A stretch of DNA of 12,115 bases, taken from NCBI GenBank assembly GCA_045531335.1, contig JAZSDU010000015.1, positions 1 to 12,115 on the forward strand. Reading direction: 5' to 3'. The notes below the pieces were generated by a model, which saw only the letters and a program-made list of their open reading frames with translations, did not search any database and had not been told where the DNA came from. The stretch is from CAG-452 sp045531335. Its GTDB lineage: Bacteria; Bacillota; Clostridia; TANB77; CAG-508. Below, piece by piece: positions 6,187 through 12,115 of the stretch (its first letter is position 1; every line of letters begins with the position of its first letter). A program made the position numbers and the translations under genes.

Positions 6187-6405
6187 ATGTCACTTAGTTT
6201 TAATGCAAGAATCTCTCAAGAACACTCAGAAAATGTTAAGAATTTGGCCTTAAATATAGGCGTTCCCTCGGAAAACATCATTTTTAAAAAAGATAATTGT
6301 CCTTTGGATTCTATTAAAATTTACATCCAGTTTGATAACGAATTTTCTTTTAATCAATTTTCTGAACAAATTGAAGCAATTCCTTGCATCTTAGAAAAAT
6401 TATAA
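6187..6405 (+). CDS. Small orphan protein of unknown function, 72 residues
   Basis: I do not recognise this protein. It has no signal peptide or membrane segment. The residue pattern suggests alternating strands and helices: an initial strand (SLSFNARI), a helix (HSENVKNLALNIG), a strand (SIKIYIQF), a helix (SFNQFSEQIEAI) and a final strand, so a small ferredoxin-like or ACT-like alpha/beta fold is possible. The evidence that it is real is context: AAGGGGT 7 bases before the ATG, a promoter-like pair at 6122-6150, and a strong terminator 16 bases after the stop. It is a single gene between the tRNA-Leu unit (divergent) and mltG (convergent). Confidence 0.75.
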   Translation: MSLSFNARISQEHSENVKNLALNIGVPSENIIFKKDNCPLDSIKIYIQFDNEFSFNQFSEQIEAIPCILEKL

Positions 6406-6420
6406 TTTTCTAAAAACCTT

Positions 6421-6456
6421 CTCACCCACAAGTAACAACTTGTGGGTGAGTTTTTT
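6421..6456. terminator. Bidirectional terminator between the 72-residue gene and mltG
   Basis: The 13-base-pair perfect stem CTCACCCACAAGT/ACTTGTGGGTGAG (6421-6433 and 6438-6450) with loop AACA is followed by six T on the plus strand. On the minus strand it is followed by AAGGTTTTTAG, a weaker tract. The T-run overlaps the mltG stop codon (6455-6457). Confidence 0.92.
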
Positions 6457-7555
6457 AATATTCAAACCATAATCCTTGGTTTTTTAATTTATTTATAATT
6501 TGATTATGCTGTTCGTCTGTTTTGCTAAAATATAGCTTTCCATTTTTATCTGCAACAAAAAATATATATTCTGTACTGCTTGGGTTCAAAGCTGCCTCTA
6601 TACTGTTTTTACTTACAGATGATATTGGTCCTATTGGTAATTTTCCTTCCATTCTTGGTCCTCTTGTATTGTATGGATTATATGAATCAATTTCTTTTTG
6701 ATATAAATCTCTTTCCCCCATATCTACTTTAAATGCATAATATGTTGTAACATCACTTTGAATTGGCATACCCATTTCTAATCTATTATATATTACACTA
6801 GATACATCTTTTCTTCCTTCATCATTCATAGATTCCATTTCTATTATTGAAGCAATAGTTAATATCTCGTGTATACTATACTTGCTATTTTCAATTTCGT
6901 CTTTATATTCTTCTAATATATTCTCTGTTCTGTCTAACATTTTCTCAAAAATTTTTTCTATTTCTGTATCTTTGTTTTCTATCATATAAGTATCTGGGAA
7001 TAAGTAACCTTCCAAGCTATAATATATATTTTCATTTTTTATATCATCTGTTAAAAACCAATATTGTTCTATTAAAGAATTTATATATTGCTCGTCATTC
7101 AATACATTATATACATCTTCTTCTGTATTATTTGTTATCTCAGATATTTTACTTGCAAGCCATCTGATATTTTTTCCTTCTACATATGTTAAGCTAATTT
7201 GATTTGGGTCATGCATTATACCTGTTTTTAGCATATCAGTTATCTCTTTTAAATTCATACTTTGTTTAAGATAATATGTTCCTGCTTGAAAGTCCGATAT
7301 TTTATTTAATTTAACATATATTTTAAATGCAGTTTCACTTCTTATAATTTTATTTTCTTTTAGTACTTCTGCTATTTTACTTGTTCCACTTCCAAGTGGT
7401 ATAGTTACCTTTATTTCTGCTTGATTCTTTTTATTTACTGGCGATATAGATACCATATATACACTTAAAATAATAATAGATATTAATAGTATAATTCCTA
7501 CTACTCCAGCAATTATTAAATTCCTTTTCCCTAGTTTATTTAATAGTTCTTCCAT
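6455..7555 (-). CDS. mltG: Endolytic murein transglycosylase MltG (YceG-like)
   Basis: This membrane-anchored enzyme cleaves nascent peptidoglycan strands and so sets glycan length. It has 366 residues: a short cytoplasmic tail, one membrane segment (about residues 13-34), then the extracellular YceG domain. Family motifs are LEGYLFPDTY near 181, the catalytic block IASIIEMES with candidate catalytic Glu239, YNRLEMGMPIQSDVT near 256, SYNPYNTRG near 291 and LPIGPISSVSKNSIEAALNP near 306. The ending, YIFFVADKNGKLYFSKTDEQHN, is also typical. The ATG at 7555 follows AAAGGAGA, which overlaps the stop of the upstream gene 10 bases away, so the two genes form one translationally linked unit. Confidence 0.96.
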   Translation of the reverse strand: MEELLNKLGKRNLIIAGVVGIILLISIIILSVYMVSISPVNKKNQAEIKVTIPLGSGTSKIAEVLKENKIIRSETAFKIYVKLNKISDFQAGTYYLKQSMNLKEITDMLKTGIMHDPNQISLTYVEGKNIRWLASKISEITNNTEEDVYNVLNDEQYINSLIEQYWFLTDDIKNENIYYSLEGYLFPDTYMIENKDTEIEKIFEKMLDRTENILEEYKDEIENSKYSIHEILTIASIIEMESMNDEGRKDVSSVIYNRLEMGMPIQSDVTTYYAFKVDMGERDLYQKEIDSYNPYNTRGPRMEGKLPIGPISSVSKNSIEAALNPSSTEYIFFVADKNGKLYFSKTDEQHNQIINKLKNQGLWFEY

Positions 7556-7565
7556 CTATTCTCCT

Positions 7566-8727
7566 TTATTCAACTATATAATCTACTATATTAATATAAT
7601 CTTGTTTTTCTACATTTTCATTTAATACTATACATGTACTTATTCCAATTTCTCTTAGTTTTGGAGCACTTTCTATCACAAATCTTTTCATACTTTCTTT
7701 ATCTTCTATACCTGTAAAATCTATACAAATTCCGTTTATATCATTTTCTATAGCCTTTTTTACAATTAAATCGATAAAAGTTGTCCTAGTTTTATAATCA
7801 TTTAATATCCCTTTTAATATTTCATTACCTTGATTTTCTACTGATGAATTAGATATTAATGCCCACATTTTTTGTTTTTCATTATTTGTATTTGAGTCAT
7901 TAGAAACTTGTATATCACTTTGATTTATATTAAATACATTTTTTATTACTACTTTTTTTCCTTGTATTTCAAATGTTTTATTTGAATATTCATCTTTTGA
8001 AATTTTAGTTGCTTCTCCTCTTTCTAGCATATCTTGTCTTATTATGTATTCATTTGATAGTTTATTTGCTTTTATATATCCGATCACTCCATCACTTGTT
8101 CTTATTTGTCTCCAACCCTTGCTTGTAGTATAGAAGCAATTTACTGTTTCCCCTTTTTTCAAAACTCCTATTTCTTTTGATAAACCTCTTGGTTTAAACT
8201 TTATGTCTGTGTCTTCTGAAACTGTTGCTCTTATCATTCCCTTATCTAATTCATCTATTATTACTCTATTTGTATTTTGAATATATTCTATTTTGATGTT
8301 ATATACTATTTCCATATCAGATATAGGTAGATATATGTTATCATTTATTTTAATTATTGAATCTAACATACTAATATTAGAATTGTTAACTGTCATCTTT
8401 TTCTCATCAATAGCTATATTTGCAACTTTTGTGTCGGATGTAGTTATTATTTGATTATATTCATAATCAAAATATATAGTACTATCAAATAAGTTCCTTA
8501 CATCTTCTTCTGATATATACACTGTATCATTTTCATTAACATATATATCATGTTTTAGTTGCTCAGTTCTATTCTCTTCATTTACTATTAGATTTATTAC
8601 ATCTTTATATTTATCTCTTTTATATCCGTGGTGCTACATTTATTATAAATGCAACAACTAATAACGAAATTATTCCAATTGCTATATTCCTTAAAAATTT
8701 TCTATCATTTATTTTTTTTCGTTTCAT
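7566..8727 (-). CDS. Membrane-anchored CAO-N/SH3/GH18-like protein, frame broken at a CGG codon (8626-8628)
   Basis: This envelope protein is encoded in two frames. The true start is the ATG at 8725-8727, 8 bases after AAGGAGTT. It gives a basic N-terminus, a membrane anchor (residues about 14-30) and INVAP. Codon 34 is CGG, and two codons later the frame hits TAA. Skipping the C of CGG continues as GYKRDKYKDVINLIV and stays open to 7566, about 386 residues in all. After the break come a copper-amine-oxidase-N-like domain (VYISEEDVRNLF to RVIIDE), an SH3-like domain (VSEDTDIKFKPRG to GYIKANKLSN) and the first part of a GH18-like barrel (DGICIDFTGIED, APKLREIGI). The barrel ends early at NIVDYIVE and lacks the usual catalytic DFE pattern, so enzymatic activity is unlikely. 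A wall-binding role beside MltG is inferred. Confidence 0.82.
8620..8631 (-). other. Frameshift site in the GH18-like gene: CCA CGG ATA TAA
   Basis: On the minus strand the upstream frame reads GTA GCA CCA CGG ATA TAA, ending after 35 codons. Skipping one base gives CCA GGA TAT AAA AGA and the long open frame. The extra C before GGA matches the ktrB site at 2607-2615. Confidence 0.85.
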
Positions 8728-8762
8728 GCTTATTTAACTCCTTGAATACTACATTTTTAATT

Positions 8763-8768
8763 AGTATA
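8763..8768 (-). promoter_or_regulatory. Possible -10 box for the GH18-like gene and mltG
   Basis: TATACT on the minus strand lies 36 bases before the start codon. The sequence 17 bases further upstream is only T-rich, with no good -35 match, so this is tentative. Confidence 0.35.
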
Positions 8769-8828
8769 TCATAAATTTTTCATATAAAACATATTTTAAT
8801 AATTTTTTTATTTTTTTGTTATATTTTG

Positions 8829-8857
8829 TTGATATTTTTGTTCTCATATGGTAATAT
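8829..8857 (+). promoter_or_regulatory. Probable pflB promoter
   Basis: TTGATA (8829-8834), a 17-base spacer ending in TGG, and TAATAT (8852-8857) resemble an extended -10 promoter. It would give a leader of about 85 bases. A perfect TATAAT at 8920-8925 is too close to the ribosome-binding site and has no -35 partner. Confidence 0.5.
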
Positions 8858-8947
8858 TAATAGTGGCGCATTTATGTTTATTAATAATGTTATGCGGACC
8901 TAATTTAGTTTAATAATAATATAATATATAATGAAAGGAGTATTAAA

Positions 8948-11182
8948 ATGGATTTTCAAGAATGGAAAAACTTTAAAAATGGAGATTGGAAAAATGAAAT
9001 AAATGTTAGAAATTTTATCCAAACTAATTATACACCATATGAAGGTGATCATAGTTTCTTAACTCCAGCAACTGAATCTACAAAAAAATTGTGGGATGAA
9101 GTTTTAAATTTATACAAAAAAGAAAAAGATAATGGTGGTGTTCTATCAGTAGATACAGAAACAGTTTCTACAATAACAAGTCATGAGGCTGGTTATATAG
9201 ATAAAACTTTAGAACAAATTGTTGGATTACAAACTGATGAACCTTTAAAAAGAGCTATTATGCCAAATGGAGGAATAAGAATTGTAGAAAAATCTTGTGA
9301 AGCTCAAGGCCTAGAAGTTTCTTCAGAGGTTGAAAAAATATTTCATAATTATAGAAGAACTCATAATGATGGTGTTTTCGCTGCTTATACACCTGAAATA
9401 AGAGCAGCTAGAAGTTCTCATATAATTACAGGATTACCTGATGGTTATGGTAGAGGAAGAATTATAGGAGATTACAGAAGAATTGCTTTATACGGAATAG
9501 ATGCTTTAATTGAAGCAAAACTAAGAAGTTTAAAATCTTTAGAATACCCTACTATATTCTCTGATATCATTAGAGATAGAGAAGAAGTAAATGACCAAAT
9601 ATCAGCATTAAAACAATTAAAAGAAATGGCTTTAAAATATGGATATGATATTTCAAAACCAGCTCAAAATGCTAAAGAAGCTATTCAATGGCTATACTTT
9701 GGTTATCTTGCTGCAACAAAAGAACAAAATGGTGCTGCAATGAGTATTGGTAGAAATTCAACATTCCTTGATATCTATATTGAAAGAGATATACAAAATG
9801 GAATTTTAACAGAAGCAGAAGCTCAAGAATTAATGGATCATTTTATTATGAAATTAAGAATGGTTAGATTCTTAAGAACTCCTGAATATGATGCTTTATT
9901 TAGTGGGGATCCAGTTTGGGTAACTGAATCAATAGGAGGAATGGGTGTTGACGGTAGAACATTAGTTACTAAAAATTCTTTTAGAACTCTACACTCTTTA
10001 GAAAATTTAGGCCCTGCTCCTGAACCAAACTTAACTGTTTTATGGTCTTTAAAATTACCAGAAAACTTTAAAAAATACTGTACAATGTTATCTATAAAAA
10101 CATCATCTATTCAATATGAAAATGATGATTTAATGAGAGAATATTGGGGAGACGACTATTCTATAGCATGTTGCGTTTCTGCAATGAGAACAGGTAAACA
10201 AATGCAATTCTTTGGAGCAAGATGTAATTTAGCTAAAACTCTATTATATGCTATAAATGGTGGTAGAGATGAAATGTCTGGAAAACAAGTTTCTCCAAGA
10301 TTCGAACCTGTAACAACAGAATATTTAGATTATGATGATGTTATGCAAAAATTTGATAATATGATGGATTGGGTTGTTAGAGTTTATGTTAATGCTCTAA
10401 ATATAATTCATTACATGCATGATAAATATGCTTATGAAAGTCTAGAAATGGCTTTACATGATCAAAATATCTTAAGAACTATGGCTTGTGGTATAGCAGG
10501 ATTATCAGTAGTTGCTGATTCTTTATCTGCAATCAAATATGCTAAAGTAAAAGTTGTTAGAGATGAAACTGGTTTAATAACAGATTACGAAATAGAAGGC
10601 GACTTCCCTAAATATGGAAATGATGATGATAGAGTTGACTCAATAGCAGTTAATATTGTTAAAACATTTATGAGAAAACTTAGAAAGCAAAAAACATATC
10701 GTAAATCAAAACCTACTCTATCAATACTTACAATCACTTCTAATGTAGTTTACGGTAAAAACACAGGAAACACACCTGATGGAAGACGTGCTGGAGCTCC
10801 ATTCGGACCTGGTGCAAATCCAATGCATGGTAGAGATACTAACGGTTCTCTTGCAGTACTTAATAGTATCGCAAAATTACCATATTCACATTCAGAGGAT
10901 GGAATATCTTACACATTCGCTATAACACCAAAAGCTTTAGGTAAAGAAGACGATTCTAGAATATCTAACCTAGTAAATATGTTAGATGGATTCTTTGGAA
11001 AACATGGACACCACATTAATGTTAACGTATTTGATAGAGCTTTACTAGAAGATGCAATGGAACATCCTGAAAAATATCCTCAACTTACAATAAGAGTTTC
11101 TGGATATGCTGTTAAATTCACTAAATTAACAAGAGAACAACAATTAGATGTAATTAACAGAACAATTCAAGACAGAATCTAA
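8948..11182 (+). CDS. pflB: Formate C-acetyltransferase (pyruvate formate-lyase)
   Basis: This cytoplasmic glycyl-radical enzyme converts pyruvate and CoA to acetyl-CoA and formate under anaerobic conditions. It has 744 residues, close to the usual 740-760. The catalytic cysteine pair is at Cys408-Cys409 in SIACCVSAMRTGKQ, and the radical loop RVSGYAV near the C-terminus places the glycyl radical at about Gly719. Other family blocks include GRIIGDYRRIALYG near 168, FGARCNLAKTLLYAINGG near 421, and NTPDGRRAGAPFGPGANP near 612. The ATG follows AAAGGAG at 8935-8940. Codon use is strongly AT-rich with no in-frame CGG. It is followed by its own terminator and then the activase gene pflA, its required partner. 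Confidence 0.98.
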   Translation: MDFQEWKNFKNGDWKNEINVRNFIQTNYTPYEGDHSFLTPATESTKKLWDEVLNLYKKEKDNGGVLSVDTETVSTITSHEAGYIDKTLEQIVGLQTDEPLKRAIMPNGGIRIVEKSCEAQGLEVSSEVEKIFHNYRRTHNDGVFAAYTPEIRAARSSHIITGLPDGYGRGRIIGDYRRIALYGIDALIEAKLRSLKSLEYPTIFSDIIRDREEVNDQISALKQLKEMALKYGYDISKPAQNAKEAIQWLYFGYLAATKEQNGAAMSIGRNSTFLDIYIERDIQNGILTEAEAQELMDHFIMKLRMVRFLRTPEYDALFSGDPVWVTESIGGMGVDGRTLVTKNSFRTLHSLENLGPAPEPNLTVLWSLKLPENFKKYCTMLSIKTSSIQYENDDLMREYWGDDYSIACCVSAMRTGKQMQFFGARCNLAKTLLYAINGGRDEMSGKQVSPRFEPVTTEYLDYDDVMQKFDNMMDWVVRVYVNALNIIHYMHDKYAYESLEMALHDQNILRTMACGIAGLSVVADSLSAIKYAKVKVVRDETGLITDYEIEGDFPKYGNDDDRVDSIAVNIVKTFMRKLRKQKTYRKSKPTLSILTITSNVVYGKNTGNTPDGRRAGAPFGPGANPMHGRDTNGSLAVLNSIAKLPYSHSEDGISYTFAITPKALGKEDDSRISNLVNMLDGFFGKHGHHINVNVFDRALLEDAMEHPEKYPQLTIRVSGYAVKFTKLTREQQLDVINRTIQDRI

Positions 11183-11194
11183 TAAATATACATT

Positions 11195-11224
11195 CCCCCA
11201 TGACATCATGGGGGTTGTTTTTTA
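11195..11224 (+). terminator. Terminator after pflB
   Basis: CCCCCATGA (11195-11203) and TCATGGGGG (11206-11214) form a strong stem followed by TTGTTTTTT. It lies 12 bases after the pflB stop and would make pflB expression largely independent of, and higher than, pflA. Confidence 0.9.
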
Positions 11225-11258
11225 TTAATTTTTATGTGATAATATGTAGAGGTAGGCC

Positions 11259-11273
11259 TTGTGTCCGTCACAA
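11259..11273. promoter_or_regulatory. Dyad upstream of pflA
   Basis: TTGTG (11259-11263) and CACAA (11269-11273) are exact inverted arms around TCCGT. It sits between the pflB terminator and the pflA ribosome-binding site, so it may be an operator for separate pflA control. It loosely recalls CRP/FNR-type half sites, but spacing and sequence match no consensus well. Confidence 0.35.
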
Positions 11274-11320
11274 AAGCACTAAATTATTACTTAAATTAAT
11301 ATAATTAAAAGGAGCAGTAT

Positions 11321-12055
11321 ATGGAAAATTTTGATAGAAACAAATATGCTAGAATACATTCAATAGAATCATTTGGTACAGTTGATGGACCTGGAATAAG
11401 ATTTGTTATATTTATGCAAGGTTGCGGTTTAAAATGTAAATACTGCCATAATAGAGATACTTGGGATGTAAATGGTGGTACATTAACTTCTGTAGATGAA
11501 TTGATAAATAAAATTGAAAGATACACTTCATATATACTTCCTTCTGGAGGTGGAGTTACTGTAACTGGTGGAGAACCACTATTACAAGTAAAATTTCTAA
11601 TAACTCTTTTTAAAGAATTAAAAAAACGTAATATTCCTACAGCAATTGATACTTCTGGAATGGTTGATATAACAGATGATATAAAGGAATTACTTGGTAT
11701 TACTGATTTAGTTTTATTAGATATAAAGCACATAAATGATGAAAAGAGCAAAAATTTAGTTGGTTTTTCTAATAAGAAAGAACTAGAATTTGCTAGATAT
11801 TTAAGTGATAATAATATACCCGTATGGATTAGGCAAGTTATAATTCCTGGAATTACTGATAATGAAAATGATTTGTTAGAATTAAAAAAATTTATTAGTT
11901 CATTAAAAAATGTACAAAATATAGAATTACTTCCTTATCATGAACTTGGAAAATCTAAATGGGAAAATCTTGGGCTTGAATATGAATTAGAAGGAGTATG
12001 TTCTGCAACATCTGAAGATATTGAAAGAGTTAAGAAGATCTTAGGAATAAAATAG
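11321..12055 (+). CDS. pflA: Pyruvate formate-lyase activating enzyme (radical SAM)
   Basis: This radical SAM enzyme uses a 4Fe-4S cluster and S-adenosylmethionine to install the glycyl radical on PflB. It has 244 residues, typical of PflA. The cluster cysteines are Cys35, Cys39 and Cys42 in GCGLKCKYCHN (the CxxxCxxC signature), preceded by the typical SFGTVDGPGIRFVIFMQG. The SAM-binding TGGEPLLQ lies near 86, and DTSG near 110 and LLDIKH near 131 are family blocks, as is LLPYHELGKSKW near 205. The ATG follows AAAAGGAG at 11307-11314. It lies 138 bases after pflB in the same direction, with a terminator between. Its TAG stop is the first three bases of the palindromic repeat at 12053-12115. 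Confidence 0.97.
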   Translation: MENFDRNKYARIHSIESFGTVDGPGIRFVIFMQGCGLKCKYCHNRDTWDVNGGTLTSVDELINKIERYTSYILPSGGGVTVTGGEPLLQVKFLITLFKELKKRNIPTAIDTSGMVDITDDIKELLGITDLVLLDIKHINDEKSKNLVGFSNKKELEFARYLSDNNIPVWIRQVIIPGITDNENDLLELKKFISSLKNVQNIELLPYHELGKSKWENLGLEYELEGVCSATSEDIERVKKILGIK

Positions 12056-12115
12056 ACAAAAGGGGACAGACCCCAATAGTCTACTTTGATTTAAAGTAGA
12101 CTATTCGGGTCTGTC
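12053..12115. repeat. REP-like palindromic repeat, right copy (cut by window end)
   Basis: Arms at 12065-12087 and 12093-12115 are complementary over 23 bases with one mismatch (12106) around the loop GATTT. An outer fold pairs TAGAC (12053-12057) with GTCTA (12079-12083) around GGGG ACAGA CCCC (12062-12074). The core is the same as in the left copy at 1-61, while the loops differ, so they are family members and not one duplicated block. The element probably continues a few bases beyond the window. Confidence 0.8.

Noticed and set aside
8520..8522. GTG start for the GH18-like gene
   Set aside because: The frame stays open upstream to 8636, with family sequence and a proper anchor-encoding start at 8727; there is no ribosome-binding site before the GTG.
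8920..8925. Perfect TATAAT as the pflB promoter
   Set aside because: There is no -35 match at suitable spacing, and a start just downstream would fall at the ribosome-binding site. It is probably chance in a run of AT repeats.
11259..11273. Rex operator upstream of pflA
   Set aside because: Rex sites are about 18 bases with TTGTTAA-type arms; this dyad is 15 bases with TTGTG arms, so only a generic dyad is claimed.
1..12115. CRISPR array, riboswitch, prophage or complete insertion sequence
   Set aside because: No regularly spaced repeats, no recognised aptamer core, no integrase, capsid or transposase gene was seen on either strand.

Overview
The window looks like chromosomal DNA from an anaerobic, AT-rich Bacillota, most likely an uncultured clostridial lineage. 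The reasons are strong AGGAG ribosome-binding sites, TTGACA/TATAAT promoters, AGA-dominated arginine codons, an oxygen-sensitive pyruvate formate-lyase with its activase, a KtrAB-type potassium system and the CAO-N/SH3/GH18-like surface protein common in Clostridia. No species can be named from the sequence. Both window edges carry the same palindromic repeat, as expected if a contig broke at multicopy repeats.

Layout. Positions 1-61 hold a REP-like palindrome. Positions 59-3421 hold a minus-strand operon read as HD-domain protein, KtrB/TrkH channel (frame broken), KtrA/TrkA gating subunit, then a YjdF-like membrane protein. Positions 3491-5669 form a visibly more GC-rich block: glucose-6-phosphate isomerase (minus) and an unrecognised 174-residue protein (plus), divergent from near-consensus promoters, each with its own terminator. 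Positions 5775-6050 are a tRNA-Leu(UAA) transcription unit with a stray copy of the tRNA 5' end. Positions 6122-6456 are a small orphan gene with promoter and terminator. Positions 6455-8727 are a minus-strand pair, the GH18-like membrane-anchored protein (frame broken) followed by mltG. Positions 8829-12055 are pflB and pflA on the plus strand. Positions 12053-12115 hold the second REP-like palindrome.

How the genes work together. PflB cleaves pyruvate to acetyl-CoA and formate and needs the glycyl radical installed by PflA. Pgi feeds glycolysis upstream of it. KtrB/KtrA would take up potassium. MltG and the SH3/GH18-like protein act at the cell envelope.

Most striking observation. Two conserved genes 6 kb apart, ktrB and the GH18-like gene, are each broken by exactly one extra base. 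Both breaks are the same: an in-frame CGG codon after a codon ending in A (CTA CGG ATT T and CCA CGG ATA T), where skipping the C gives GGA (Gly) and restores the family sequence. In the other AT-rich genes I found no in-frame CGG at all. The only other two in-frame CGGs lie in the GC-richer block (pgi codon 8 and codon 31 of the 5096 gene). This could be +1 frameshifting at a rare or poorly decoded CGG, two similar mutations, or a sequence error. It is the item most worth testing.
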